This document shows positions 21,182 through 33,700 of a stretch of DNA of 64,000 nt, piece after piece. A program made the translations under genes and the position numbers. The notes beneath the pieces were generated by a model. That model was not told the DNA's origin. It worked only from the letters and a program-made list of their open reading frames with translations, and made no database searches. Source of the stretch: Gigaspora rosea (lineage: Eukaryota > Glomeromycota > Glomeromycetes > Diversisporales > Gigasporaceae); NCBI GenBank assembly GCA_003550325.1, contig QKWP01000047.1:182999-246998 (forward strand), written 5' to 3'. The stretch's first letter is position 1, and every line of letters starts with the position of its first letter.

Positions 21182-23442
21182 TCAGATACAGTTCGGGAGA
21201 ACCCGTCCTCTTATATCGCTATAGGAGGACATTCTTACGTGGAACTGCTTAGTTGTACCATTAATTACATTTCTTGTGGGAGTCAGACGTTTATAGGTGA
21301 CTATGGTGAAGCCATCTTTTTCAGGTGGGTTAGCGCTAATTGTAGCCTTCGCTGACGGTTCCAATAAGTTGGTTATTTGTGTTAGGGAGCCCGAGTTGTT
21401 CTGGGGTCGGTGTATACCCCGGTTAATTTGTCACGTGGCGGTTCCTTGGTTTGGGCCAGATTGCCAGCACCCCTAGAGGGGGGTCGCACCGGTCAGGGAA
21501 CTGCAGGGACGATGATTTTATGCGGCAACAAACCATTAATTATGCATGCAACAAAAGTAAATTATGCGCCTTGATGCACATACATTTTTATAATTATGAG
21601 CTATTCTGCATCCAAAGTTCATATTTTATGCACAGTTATGCTATGTTTTGCAGAGTTTTAGTATGGACCAGCATTCGGAATACTTCGGAACTTCTTCAAC
21701 TTTTTTTTCTCAACCTTGCTCGTAATTTGCGTTGATTGATTTTCTATTCGGAACTTTTCGGAATTGTGCTTAAGAGACAATTATGCGAAAATTACTTAAT
21801 AGCAACATACTTTATGCAGTATTATGCGGCAAATCCAACGTATTATGCATTCTCAATCATATTATGCGGATTATGCGGTTTTATGCGAATTGCATAAAAT
21901 CATCGTCTCTGCTCTGGTGTCACCTGGTTTTTTCCCCATCCTGTAGTGATACCTGTTCTGCTGTTTCCTTTTCCAGCAAAACGCCATCTGTGATGGTCTT
22001 TGCTGCTTCTTCCATTGTTACCTCATTTTCCAAAGAAGGTGTTAGGCTTGTGGTATTTTCATTCTGGGAGGGGGTTACTAAGAGCTCCGTGTCCATTTCC
22101 TCTGCTGGGCTGTTGTTCACATTCCCAAAATCCTTATTCATGCGTTTTGTCTAGATTCAATAGATTCCCTAAATTGAATGCAGTCTTTTTTTATGTGACC
22201 TTCCTGGTCACAGAAGTAGCAAACTTTTGGGGCAAATTTCTATTCAGTAGAAACCTTATTTTTCCAAATGTGGGTGAATCATGGTAGGTGCCTTTCTAGG
22301 TCTGGTTCATCGGTGGTTTCAAAGATGACCACCCATTGATCTGTCAGGTAGGGAGTGCCTTTGATCATGAGAGGTTTGATGGTGGCAATTTTCCCGAAAT
22401 TTTCGAAGCCTACAAGCAGAGCCTCTGAGACCTCGCTTTTGTTACCTAAGGGTACATTGCGGCATCTAACAGGTAGAAAGGATTTTTTGCGTCAGTCGGA
22501 ATGTATCCGTAGTAAGCCTTGTTAAATATAACAATGCCCTCAGCGGCATACTGTTTTCGTTTTTTCTCATTAATAAAGGTGATTTTCAAGTGCGTACGGA
22601 CCCCTTTAGTGAAGTGCTGCTTAGCGGCGCTAACGTCATATTTTACCTGATTAAACATGGAAGACATAATCTCGTTGAATGAACCCAACATACCTTAAAT
22701 ATTGATTATTAGAGCATTCTCATTATTTGTTCTAATATTTTGTCTTGAGAGAAGGTCGAATAGGTTGATTGTCCTCTTTTCAGCTTGGGAAAAAGCGAAG
22801 TCCATTTTCTGTCTGAACTTATTAAGAAAGGTTCCTTCCCCTTTTCCAGTTTATGTTCAGAGAGTGCTTGCTTTGGTTTTGGTTCTAGGCCTAAGTCCTC
22901 GTCCGAAAGTGAACATTCTACTATGAGTTTCTTTTGTTCTAAGATCAAGTCTTCAGCTACCACCTCTGTCGGTGCAGCATTTGAAGGGCCCAGGACAGGT
23001 TGTTCGATTTCTGTAGACATTTGTATGTCCATGGAGGTAGCTTGTACGTTCATAATGTCTTTGAGAGCACTGAGTTCTTGTTCGGTTTTGTCGTACCAGG
23101 AAGTTTTCTGAGTTTCTTGTGGAAAGGTGCCTTCGGTGTTTGTTTCCATTAAAGCCTTAGTATCGTTTTTTGCTGTAGCTTGTTGCGATGGAACTTGTAT
23201 TTTCTTAACTGTATTCGTTGCCCTGTTTTTTTGTTTGTTTTTTTGTTGTTGTTGTTTTTATTTTCTTTTTCCACTTTACATCTTTTTGGCGCCATTTCTT
23301 CCGAGAATATAGTGTCGTCAAGCGCACTGCAGTCTCTTTTCTTACTTCTGAGGGGACTAGCCCCGTTTACTCTTGTTTCTGTGGCCTTGTTTGTTTTTCT
23401 AGTCATATGTATTTTTAACAAACTGAAATTACTCTGCTCCAA
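21182..23442 (-). pseudogene. LINE B ORF1 relic (nucleic-acid-binding protein with zinc knuckle)
   Basis: From 5' to 3' on the minus strand there is a basic N-terminus (KTNKATETRVNGAS with KKRDCSALD, 23149-23442). A segment with TSWYDKTEQELSALKDI and SLFPKLKRGQSTYSTFS follows (22709-23149), then FNEIMSSMFNQVKYDVSAAK with KGVRTHLKITFI (22446-22691). A CCHC zinc knuckle is encoded near 22180-22220 (C-Y-F-C, then GHIKK, then C). The order matches LINE A ORF1. Frames are shifted at least three times. The product of an intact copy would coat the element's RNA. Confidence 0.85.
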
Positions 23443-23478
23443 ACTTACGTGTACTGGAGAGAGTATGTGTAGATCTGG

Positions 23479-23495
23479 TTATTATTTGCTATTTT
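23479..23495. repeat. TSD of LINE B, 5' side copy
   Basis: TTATTATTTGCTATTTT, identical to 17690-17706. Confidence 0.9.
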
Positions 23496-23540
23496 AATTA
23501 TTTTAACTTAATAAATTTGTAATAATAGTTTCTCACAAAA

Positions 23541-24129
23541 ATGAAGAATTATCAAGGTGCAGCGTTGCAGAGCGTTAGGTTGGCAATGTGTAAAGTTTTT
23601 GGCTCAAAACAGTTGCCCTCCTTGAAAAGCAACACCAAGGCCCCATAATTGTAAAATGGAAAGAAAATCCAAAAATAGCCGAGTGTCATCATTTATTGTT
23701 TGAAACAAAATGTGAAAATGTGTTTTGGATCTCTGCGATAGCAAGGGCTACATTTTCGGAAGTTGCAGTTTCTACCCTAACAAGCGAACACTGTGCTTTT
23801 GCACTAGTGGTATGTGACATATTCTTAAATCCTATAGAGAAGTATCTTGTATATATTTGCCATTTTCTTTATTTCTTTTATTGTACAATATTTTAAACAA
23901 ACTAACGTTTTAATTAATATAGAACAATTTTAATAACAGTGGTCCGTTGTATAATTCATCTGAAATGATTATGAGCAATGAATCAGAGGTTTGGCACTCC
24001 TCTGATTCACGACAAAATACTCCTGAATCAGAATCTAGGGAATCTGGGCTTCTTCTTAGAATCTTTCGCAAGAAGAAATGGATGATTTGTTTGGGGTTGA
24101 TAATTATACTAGTATTTCTTTTTAATTAA
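23541..24129 (+). CDS. Possible small hypothetical gene with C-terminal membrane anchor (exon structure uncertain)
   Basis: This plus-strand region next to LINE B shows three coding-like blocks. A start at 23541 gives MKNYQGAALQSVRLAMCKVF and then SKQLPSLKSNTKAP before a stop. A block at about 23655-23815 reads KWKENPKIAECHHLLFETKC and then ISAIARATFSEVAVSTLTSE. A last block, after an acceptor-like AATAACAG near 23939, reads NSSEMIMSNESEVWHSSDSR, an S/E-rich stretch, and a hydrophobic tail (KKWMICLGLIIILVFLFN) ending at 24129. The tail would make a single membrane anchor. The blocks lie in different frames and the proposed introns are not all clean. No family is recognised. It could equally be a relic. 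Confidence 0.25.
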
Positions 24130-24432
24130 TTGCATTTGTCTGCATTATAGAAAGTAATATTTGATATTAATATCAATTTACTAATATGAGTAATAAGTAT
24201 AGATTATAATAGTATTGATATTGGTACAATTAGAAAAAATCGATTAGATTCATTATTCTATTAAACGATATTCGTTATTAAATGATACTAATTGTGATTT
24301 TTTAAACCTGATATCTATCGATTATTACCGATTGTTATCTTAATTGATAGTCATCGTCAGGGGAATTTAAATTGATCACTATCCAATAACTGATAAAAAT
24401 CGATAGTAATCACCATGCAAATTTTGGTGATG
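24130..24432. other. AT-rich non-coding
   Basis: ATCGATT/GATATC-rich sequence similar in word use to the foldback at 362-925. No gene is seen. Confidence 0.4.
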
Positions 24433-24513
24433 TAGATACACTAACTAAGTGCAAAAAACTACTCAATGTCTATAGAACAAGGCTAAAGCCTTTGTTTCAA
24501 AAAATAGAAAGCT

Positions 24514-25835
24514 TTGGAACAGATACAAAATAAATATACATTTAAAATTAGCAGAACAATAGTAACTCTATCTAACGAAGAAGTTGGACCAATCTTCTTT
24601 AGGAAATACATGACAGAGAACAACACCAACAACAACATGAGTAATATTAAGAGTGGAGAAAATATATATAATCTGCTTTTGCAAGAGGAGGTTTCAAGCA
24701 CTAAAGAGAGCTGAGATAATATGGTCTCTCAAGACAAAAGTTGTTTACTATCAAACACGTCCACACAAGAAACTGATAATGATCAAAACAACAACAAAGA
24801 ACATGTGCCAGAAATTAGCCTAGAAATTTCGGGATCATCACAACACAGGACTAGTAGCTCAGTGGCCCTTCGGTCAATGAGGGTCCATGCAATAACAGTA
24901 CAAGTTATCGAAGATCAGATTTCTACTACGGAGAATCGGGAGTCACCTCCAGTTAAACAGTGGTCTAGTTTCTTTACCAAGTTGACCAACTTATACTGCT
25001 TTCTCACTAAGATCCTACATTTACAGTGCTCTTTTAATGAATAATGGCCTTACTCTATGAAGACGTCAAAAATGACATAGTAGCAGCAAAGCAACATTTT
25101 CGTAAAGGTTCTCGTTCACATCTGGAAATTGTGTTTACAGACCAGGAGAAACTCAAAAAGTATGCTACCAAGGGAGTCAAAATCTTGAACAAATCCTACT
25201 ACAGATACATTCCAACAGACTCACGCAACTCATTTCTCCTGGTGAAGATTAGAAACATTCCCACCAAAACATCTTATGTATTATTTACTTATTATTTTGC
25301 AGAATTTTGTATTCCGTTCTTGATGCGCAAGAAAGATAATTAACTCAATGAAGACATTCCATTGGATAGAGATGTAATCACTGCTTTACTCAAAGAGGCA
25401 AACGTAGGCAGAATTGCTTCCATTAAACCCTTGTTAATTGAAGGCACCCCTTACTTGACAGATCAGTGGATTGTCATTTTCGAGAACACAGATAATGTGA
25501 ATTTAGAAGGATGTATTTCATGATTCACACATGTGGGCGATAACAAGGCTACAACAGAATGGCATTCAGCCTCTAAAGTTTGCTACTTTTGTGACCAGGA
25601 AGGTCACATTAAGAAGGAATGCTTTCAATTTCAAGAATCCCTTTCATTGTGCAATTATTATCATGAACTTAAGGAGGCCAAATTAGAGAAAGTTAATGCC
25701 CATACTCAAAACTCAGATAAGAAAAACAGTTTGCCTTTGGAAAATATGCAGTCAGAGCTTCACTACAAATCTCCTCGAACCTTATTCAAGCTTTACCATC
25801 AGATATCATACAGAATGTATGGTCGAAAACAGTAA
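24514..25835 (+). pseudogene. LINE C ORF1 relic
   Basis: It corresponds in order to LINE A ORF1. There is a polar N-terminal half (24514-25015, including FTKLTNLYCFLTKI), then a core with DVKNDIVAAKQHFRKGSRSH and YATKGVKILNKSYYRYIPTD (25044-25260). After a frameshift come PLLIEGTPYLTDQWIVIFEN and a CCHC zinc knuckle, CYFCDQEGHIKKEC (about 25572-25613), then a polar tail to about 26070. Stops and shifts near 24715, 25040 and 25342 prevent a full product. Confidence 0.85.
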
Positions 25836-26109
25836 ACACAAACGCAATTAATCAGAAAGAGGTTATAGTTATCGTGGATGATGTGATCGAGACACCAACA
25901 CCTTCCAATGGTTCAAACTTGCCTAACTTAGATGAGGACTTATGTAATGAACTTACTATGGATAACCCTTTTTCAAGGTAAAACCACAAACAGTGAGGAC
26001 ACTGTGATGGAAACAACAAAAAATAAAGCAGAATTCACTATAGTGGTCAACAAAAAGAAGACAGTAATCTCATAAATTTACTCTATTTTTATTATCATGA
26101 TCAAAAACC

Positions 26110-27575
26110 TAGAATTTACATAGCTACTATTAATGTCAAAGGTTTGAATGATCAGAACAAACAACAAAGAACATTAACACTTCTTAAATCTTACAAGTTG
26201 GACATTATTGTACTACAGGAGACAAATCTAAACAATCAAAATACTTGGAACTTTCTCAAGAATCAATGGTTATTTGATTCTGCTTGGTCTAGTAAACCAG
26301 CAATTTTAGCTGGCAACAAAAACATTAAACTACAGGACGTTTAAATTTTGCAAAACGATAGATAGGGTCATGATAGCTAGCTTCTTCTACCAAATGTATA
26401 TGCACCACCAAACTGCAAGGACAGATCAGAGTTCCTAGAAAAGTGGACCTCTAACTATGACACAACAAGATCAACATCATTGCAGGCGATTTTAGTCAAG
26501 CTGAAGCCCAGAATGATATTACTAGGGACCAACTCAAACGGCTGATGAACAATTTTCTTGACTTAGCTACTTTTACGAGAAACCATTTCTTACATTTTTT
26601 CAGAATGTCCAGAACAACCAAATAGTAGCTACTTGTCTAAACTATGTTTTTATAGACAAAAATCATGGCCACCTAATATCTGAAACGGAAATGCTCTTCG
26701 GAAACTCGGATTATCTTTTGGTTAAGTGCACCTTAAAACTTGAAAATGAAGCTAAAAAATCATTGAGTTGGAGGTTTGACAAAAATTTACTAAAGAATGA
26801 ACTACTCAGAAGCGAGATCATTAAAGAAATAAATTCAGTCAGAGCAGCTGAAGATTGGGATTGGTACAAGATTTGCATTCAATCAATTATTAGGGCATTT
26901 AAAAAACCCAAAGCTCCAGAAAGTAAAATAACAAAGCTGAACAGAAAGATAACGAAACTAAAAGAAACATTAGCAAAAAACCATAATCAAACTTATCTGC
27001 ACCAGAAAATTGAAGAACCAATTCATAATTTCAAGATGAGCTTACACAACTGGCCAAAAGATGGCAAATACATTCTAAATCTTGCTAGATAGAGCAGAGT
27101 GAAAAATCCACAAAATACTTCTTTTCATGATACAAGATCTGGCATAACAGTTCAGTCTTAAAAGAGACAAGATGCCAGCTTCACATTTGACAGATCAAGA
27201 AGATGAAGCACTAAGTTACAATATACAAAAATATATAAAAAAAGAGATCGATTTAGAGGTCACCAATTCAATCACAAGAAACCTTTCTACAGTCTCAGAG
27301 TTAGAAATTAAGCAAGATGAAGTTGTAGCCGTTATTAGAAGTCTTCCCAATAAGTCCCCAGGACTTGACGGGCTTACATATGAATTTTATAAGCTCTTGG
27401 AGGATGACATCACACCTGTTCTAACAGTCATTTTTAACCAAGTTCTAGAAAAGGGGGTCCTGCCAAACTTGTTAATTTCGAAAAACTAACGGATCTAACC
27501 AGTCTAGATAATTGGAGGCCAATTTCACTAGTAAACTGTGACGCAAAAATCTTTATGAAGATTATGGCATCACGT
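26110..27575 (+). pseudogene. LINE C ORF2 relic, 5' part (endonuclease and start of reverse transcriptase)
   Basis: The endonuclease begins near 26116 with IATINVKGLNDQNKQQRTLT and the catalytic-type motif LQETNLNNQN (26110-26344). The GDF motif region follows near 26480, and FGNSDYLLVKCTLKLENEAK is at 26691, with Y in place of the usual H after SD. The linker contains SIIRAFKKPK. The reverse transcriptase starts with LPNKSPGLDGLTYEFYKLLE (27340-27410) and reaches NWRPISLVNCDAKIFMKIMA. It stops at the TTAA insertion. Several frameshifts are present. Confidence 0.85.
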
Positions 27576-27579
27576 TTAA
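27576..27579. repeat. TTAA target duplication, left copy
   Basis: TTAA adjoins the left transposon end GTGGTAAATCGC. The matching TTAA is at 33817-33820. Confidence 0.85.
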
Positions 27580-28900
27580 GTGGTAAATCGCAGATCAAGG
27601 ATATAAATTTTATATGATCATACGGCGGAGATCAATCATAACTGACACCCAATACTTCATTTTGACCTTATAAATAATTCATACTATAATTAAAAAAAAT
27701 AATATTTGAACTTCAAATCTAATAGAGCATAACAAATAAAGTCACTAGTTTAAATAAAACTCTTTTTTACCACATAAGTTATCAACTTTACTCTGTAGAA
27801 AACGCACATTCCAGTCAAAATATTTCAGGTCTAGTAATAATTTCGATCCTATTTTTTTAAAAAATGTAGCATTTTCTTTTTATTTTTAGTTTTATTCAGA
27901 TACGTGAGCTCGTAGAAACTATTTGGCGTTATAAAAAATCAAGGTAAAGTTATTATTTTGTTACGTCAAACAAAATGTAGATTTTATATATATAATGAAT
28001 CTCACGTCGTTAATGTGGTAGGTAACATGTGCGACTAAATAACAAAACTGAGTTAGAAGTTTTCGATAAACGAATGAATTTGACTTCAATAAAGAGATAG
28101 ATGTAGAGAAGTTCCCATCGATTTTATTAAGGAAAATAAAGGAAGTAAGCTTGTGTAGTGCTGAAGAGACCTTTATTCGAGTAAATCATAGGTTTACACG
28201 GTAGTTTTCGGAAGTATATTTTCGTACTAAGAAATTTTGGTTTAGAACGCATGCTAGGATTAGCTAAGTAAAACTATTATTTTATTTTATTTTATTTTTT
28301 TAGTTAATCCCTTATTAACGACATTCTACCATTTTAATATGGGCAGTGTTCAATACCGTATATTTTAGAAGATTGTGTGGAGAGATTAACGAGATTAACT
28401 AGAGTGTTAAGTGCCGTATTGCCCCGTGTGATATAGTATAGAATTTTTATTGAGATATGGTTTTTTTAATATGTAATTCACATATGATTCATTTGATGTA
28501 ATTTGCGCGAAGAATCTATAGTTAATATGTAGCATAATAAATATTCTTTTTTTTTTTTGACTATCGCCCGTTTTTTCTGACCCCTTAAAACAAATGTGTT
28601 CGAACGTGCACTTGGAAGCCACAAAACTTTAAGTGGTTATTAATAACTAGGAGGTGTTTTCATCAAATATAGTATTGAGAATCCCCAAGTAAATTAGAAT
28701 ATATAACCAGCGTAGGTTTTAAAACGAAAAGAATTTTTTTTATAGTGGGTCAATAAAAACAATACTTCTGCGAAATTCATGTTAAATGGATATACATACA
28801 ACACATTAAATGATTCAAACAATAACTATTACATTCGAAACTGGGTCAATGCGAATGAAAATCAAATTCATAAATCTGAGCTGTTTATTTCATGGTAAAT
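27580..28900. other. Non-coding left arm of the TTAA transposon
   Basis: AT-rich, no supported gene. The 71-codon minus-strand frame at 28407-28622 has no recognised motif. Confidence 0.4.
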
Positions 28901-28919
28901 TGTTCATTTTCTAACTTGA

Positions 28920-28990
28920 ACCATTCTAACAAAATTTTCTATCCCAGCAGTTTCCTGGTGATAAACAAAAGCCTTACGTTCATCATTTTC
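28920..28990 (-). pseudogene. Sel1-like repeat remnant
   Basis: The minus strand reads NDERKAFVYHQETAGIENF, which matches the second helix region of Sel1-like repeats (pattern D-E-x-K-A-F-x-Y-x-Q-x-S/T-A). It lies just 3' of the transposase stop in the TTAA transposon. Confidence 0.5.
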
Positions 28991-29094
28991 AACTTACGAC
29001 TAGATATTCTGTTTTCAGTGTAATAAAAATTCGATCTATTTTCAATATAAATATAACTGAGACGCGGAAATAAATAATAAAATACGCACTAATA

Positions 29095-32000
29095 TTAGCA
29101 ATTTGAAGATGAACCACTAGCATTGAATGTATCGAGTGCAATGATTGTCCCTTCGCGATTAAATTCTCTCGAATATCTTCCAATCCAGTTGTGAATTGTA
29201 GATACTTGAGGGATGTCATCATTATCAATTTCTCCGGATCGTGCGAATTCTTCAAGCTCCATGTGCATTTCTTGGGCCGTTAGCTTGTCTTTAGGATTTA
29301 TATTTCCATTTAAAAAGAATTGCTTTAGCAAATTAACAATCTTTGCTTTGATTTTTTTGCCTTTACCCTTTTTTCCAAATTTAGCGTTGGCTGGGAACGC
29401 CCAACCTGGAGACATTTGAAATTCTTCCTCAATGTGTCTAAACGAAATTCGAATTAGTTAAAGATGAAATAATCAAAATCAATTAGACAAATCTATACCC
29501 CATCTCAGCTGATTCTTGGCAATAAATGAATGCCTTTTGTTGATTCTTCTCAACTCCAATTCCATCGGAATTCTCGGTTTCAGCCGATTCCTGAAAATGA
29601 AAGAACGCCTTTTGTTTATCCTTTCTAACTTCAATTCCATCAAAATTTCCCATTTCAGCAGATTTCTGATGACAAATAAATGTCTTCTGTTTATCCCCGT
29701 CGGCCCTATTTTCTGAATAAGTTGTACATGATAAGTTACTAATTATTTCATATACATATCATTTTTTAACCAAATTCTAGAGTAACGAATTCCTACCATT
29801 AACTTCTATTTCACGACCTTTACCCTTATTATTAAGATTGGTAACTTCTATTTAACAAAAAAATCGTTAGTAGCTTCTTATTAGAAACACGAACAGAACT
29901 ATTTCCTACCATCGACGTCCATCTCGGAATCTTCTTGATAATCATCTTCGCTATCGAAATCGGTAATGTCTAAAATACTGCATCATTTAGTAATGTTTTG
30001 CAATTAACTTGTAAAATTACAACAATTACAACTTACCTTCCACCTCAGTCATTTTATAATTAGTAGAAACTAAATTTATTACAAAATTATAATTTCTATT
30101 ATTTTTTTTAGAAATTTAGCAGATCAGTATGGTATAGGTGAGCCGATCCGAATAGCATAGGCCAAATTTAAAATCTATACTATACTGATCACCTATAATT
30201 CCTAACCCTAACGCTAATATATATTACATTGGATCAGTATAGTATATATTTAAAAATTCGGTCTATGCTATACGGAACTGCTCATCTACACTATAATACT
30301 GATCTGTAAAATACCTTTTTTTTTTAACAGGTATACAAATATTACGTACCTTGAGTCATCGGGATTGGCATGGTCCAATCAGATATTGGTTCAGTATGTG
30401 CCGAAACTATCGGATTTGGGCGAATAATAGGCGCATTAGATAATTTGGCTATGTCAGCTGGGGAAAAACTCTCCTACGGGCCCGCATGTGGTAATCCCCT
30501 CGCACGAATAAATCCAGCCAGAGGTCCTTTCGTGGGCCATTCCCAACAGTAAAGCTTTGATATTCCTGGTATTGTTTTAATTTTTGGTTTTTTACTGTTT
30601 GAACTTCCTTTTTTTTGTTTTTTTTTTGGTCTTAAGTCATCAGTCTCGGATTCGCTATTTTCATCATTACAATTTATTGTAATTTGTGCTAGTGATGTTC
30701 CAGCTAGCCCCTTTGATGCTTTTACTATATCTTCACCTTCGACTACGTCAAATCCAACTCGAACATATCGTCTAATACAATGACCGATCTTAGATATCAA
30801 ACGCACTATTATGTTAGTTTACAATTTTCTCAAAATGACTCATTAAAAAAAAAAGTTGATTTCACGTTTGCATGATGGGAATCGATGGTCGTCTTGGCTT
30901 CTCCTGGCTCTAAAAACAGCCATCGTTTGACTTTAATAGAATACCAATCATGCCAATGAGCAATAATAGCCATTAATTCCGAATTATGGTAATGGGTGCC
31001 ATTGTCTGAAACTATTGTTATCCATTCTGGTTTTTTTTTCATCGAATCGAATACTGCTTCAAATGAAGAAGCGGTGAACCATGCATCTTGCTTTGTGTCA
31101 GTGGACCAGTGGTCGAATGCTTGAATATCTAGTATACCATCATCTATTTTTCTGAAAACTAAAATGGTATGCAGGGACCAACCTCTCTTACCAAAAAAAT
31201 TCTTTTTTGTCTTGCGGGCAGACCTTGGAAGAATTCGCATCTTACAATCAGCTACTATTATATTAGTGCACCTTTAGAATTCAATTGAGCTAAAGTAGCC
31301 TTGAATTGCGCATTGAGATAGACTTTTCGTGCCTGGTGACCCAGATAGTGCTTTAGCCGCTCTTTAACTTCGTGTAGTTGTTGCTTTATATTTTCGTCAG
31401 TTACTCGATTTTCTAACTGGTCAAAAAATCCATAAAACTGTTCACACTCGGAACATCTCGAAACATGTAATGCTGAACATTCTCCAAAAGTGTACGGAAG
31501 GCAATGATCGATACAAGAATCATGCGAAATTGTTCCATCTGGTGAGATTACTAACTCTTTTTCAAACTCTCTCTTGAAATGACGTCGCAAATGTTCGATT
31601 CGTGAAAGCGTTTCGTTCTAGTACAATAAAAGAAAAAAGGTTCTACTTTATTAAAAAAAAAAAAAAAGAGGCTTTCGAATTATATAAAAAAAAAAAGCTT
31701 TCGAATTATAAAAAAAAAAGCTTTCGAATTAAAAAAAAAAAGCTTTCTAATTTAAAAAAAAAAATTTTTTTGCCACGCACTCTAAATAAAAACAAACATG
31801 TATGAAGCAAAGTATCGGTAACGTAATACAAACTCGAATAGTTAAAAAAACCGTTGCGAACTAATCGCATAAAAAAAGGCATAATAATCAAAGCGATGGC
31901 GTTCTACTCAAGCAATAAAAAAAGAGCAAAAATATGTATTGATACCAATTCCATCTTGTCAATATATGTATTGCGTGCAATTCCAATTAAAATTTCGAAT

Positions 32001-33700
32001 GATCCAAAACCGTATTCATTACAAATTCCACAGAGACCCCCAAATCATCCCGATATTGTAGTTGTGTGCAATTTTCAAGTCGTCCCATGAAAGAAGTTTT
32101 TTTCATTCCATCCGGAAAGGTTTGTTGAAACTTTTTCCAAAGCGCAACCTTATTATCGCGCAAGTATAGAATAGGTAAGTTTGTTTTCGGGTCTATCTTA
32201 TAAGAGCTCATCGTAACGTTATCTTTATCAGAAAAAAAAGATTCAAATTGTCTCTCTTTGAATTCGGCCATTAGTTTAGTTTTTTTTTTGGAATTTCTAG
32301 AGGTGGAGCACCAGCACCGTAAAGACGGGCATGCCTTTTGGCTTTGTATATAGTTTTTAAGGTCACCTGTATTTAATAGTAAAATCATATCATATTAATA
32401 AATCATTACAGAATAAACATTTGATGCCTACTTCTAGTTCACTTTGAAGAACCTGATAATTAAAGTCAAGCGCAATGATAGAAAGTATTCGAATTTTTCC
32501 TTTAACTCCTCTAGTATTAATATCTAGTGCATGGCGAAAACTATCCCAAAATTGACAATTTATTTTAACATTACACGGAGAATCTTGTATCTGAAGTAAT
32601 TCCCATTGATGCAAATTATACAGAGTTTGCCGATCTGACCTAGGGTCTGCTGCACATGTCCAAAATTCGACTTCAGATTCTTCTTTTGAGTAGGGCGTAA
32701 TATTTGTGCATCCACATGCTTGAAACATAGCACGCCAAGCTACTAAATCTTTGTGTTGAAATGCATAATCAGGTGGGTATATACTATACAAAATATGCGG
32801 AAACCGAGTTATTGAACTTTGTTGTGTTATCCACTTAGTAAAAAGGGCTTCCCATTCTTCAGTAGGAACGGTAAGTTTTCTACGCTTAATATGCAGGTTA
32901 AATATTTGTTGCAAAGTTGACCCGTCTTTCCACTGAAGTGATGTACATGACGTGCATGTCATGCTTTTTTTTCTTTCATTTGCTAATAATGCTTGAACTT
33001 TCGAATCCTTAAGTCCAAAAAGTGCAAGATGATCATTATTTTTGCACATTCCATACTTTTTCCAAACGATAGTTGGTGTTTTACCAACATATTGACATAT
33101 TTGATTTTGGCCTTTAAAAACCCGCAAACTACAGTGATCTTCCAATATCTGTTGTAAAATATGATAGGTTTCTGAATTACGATATATTACTAAAGATGAT
33201 GCATAGCCTGGTCCAGCAAATAGAAGATCTTCCCGTGAAGAATATCCAATACTTGAAACTACTACGGAAAACCTGTTAATTCGTAAATATAATGGAAAAA
33301 ATGAAATATCGGCTAGTAATTCTGATACAATTTCATTGTCATAAAACCCGTATACTGCTAATCCAGAATATTCTGTTTGATTTTTAAACAACTCTCGATA
33401 TATAAAGTTAATGGCGGCTGAAGGTGTATCCTCTATATTACTAATTTTTTCTTCTACTGAGCATAAAAATCCTGGTTGTAAGGGGTTAGAAGGCCTATTA
33501 ACAATAGATAAAGTAAAGTCGTAATTATTTATTCGGGTTATTACATTCATATAAAGACGTAAAGGAAGTGTTCGTATATTATCCTCTGTAATTTTTAAAT
33601 TTGGAATCCACCAATTACGAGAGTATGGTCCGTAATGAAGATTTGAGCTTATTTGCCCTTTGTTTACGAGTTTTATAGTATATTTTTTATTTCTTGACAT
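29095..33700 (-). CDS. DDE-type transposase of the TTAA transposon, multi-exon, partly damaged
   Basis: Exon 1 (33700-32410, start MSRNKKYTIKL) is followed by a 43-bp intron with GTAATG donor and ACAG acceptor (32409-32367). The frame then runs from CLFCGDLKNYIQSQ into a cysteine-rich and lysine-rich segment (to about 31990). Downstream are HVSRCSECEQFYGFFDQLEN (31258-31590) and the catalytic region (30830-31250). The candidate acidic residues there are the D of VADCKMRIL, the D of IVSDNGTHYHN and the E of LFLEPGEAKTTID. After a gap come IGHCIRRYVRVGFDVVEGED, a K/S-rich linker and YCWEWPTKGPLAGFI (30474-30806). Small acidic exons follow (near 29905-30060), then a Sel1-like stretch, and the C-terminal domain MSPGWAFPANAKFGKKGKGK to the stop at 29095. 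One frameshift near 31255 separates the D-containing exon from its upstream part, so this copy is probably inactive. Confidence 0.75.
29420..29715 (-). pseudogene. Sel1-like repeat stretch spliced into the transposase gene
   Basis: The minus strand reads three successive units: DKQKTFICHQKSAEMGNFDG, then DKQKAFFHFQESAETENSDG, then NQQKAFIYCQESAEMG. The last ends at a donor-like GTATAG and is followed, after an intron of about 70 bp ending in GTTTAG, by the transposase C-terminal exon in frame. These are shortened Sel1-like repeats: the xLGYCYxxGIG half of each unit is missing. Sel1-like repeats occur mostly in adaptor proteins, so their presence here is unusual. Confidence 0.6.
30120..30306. 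mobile_element. 187-bp MITE in the transposase gene, ends CAGATCAGTA
   Basis: CAGATCAGTATGGTATAGGT on the left is mirrored at the right, which on the opposite strand starts CAGATCAGTATTATAGTGTA. The arms are about 70 bp with moderate divergence around a core containing CCTAACCCTAACGC. It occupies what appears to be an intron between small exons of the TTAA-transposon gene. Confidence 0.7.
31640..31775. repeat. Tandem repeat GCTTTCGAATTA plus A-run
   Basis: Five units of (A)10-15 followed by GAGGCTTTCGAATTA or a variant. It lies between coding blocks of the transposase gene, in a probable intron. Confidence 0.8.

Larger units (their letters stand above)
17707..23478 (-). mobile_element. LINE B: full-length, decayed two-ORF non-LTR retrotransposon
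   Basis: A 17-bp TSD flanks the element. The 5' end (minus strand, 23478) reads CCAGATCTACACATACTCTC, closely matching the 5' end of LINE A (GATCCGCACGCACTCTCTCC), so this copy is full length. The 3' end has the common tail: TTAATAAAGAGTGCCAAC, a TCTC/GAGA plus TCAT/ATGA stem-loop, then TTT and an A-run. ORF1 occupies about 21182-23442 and ORF2 about 18000-21151, both broken by shifts and stops. The element is the same family as LINE A with clear protein-level divergence. Confidence 0.9.
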
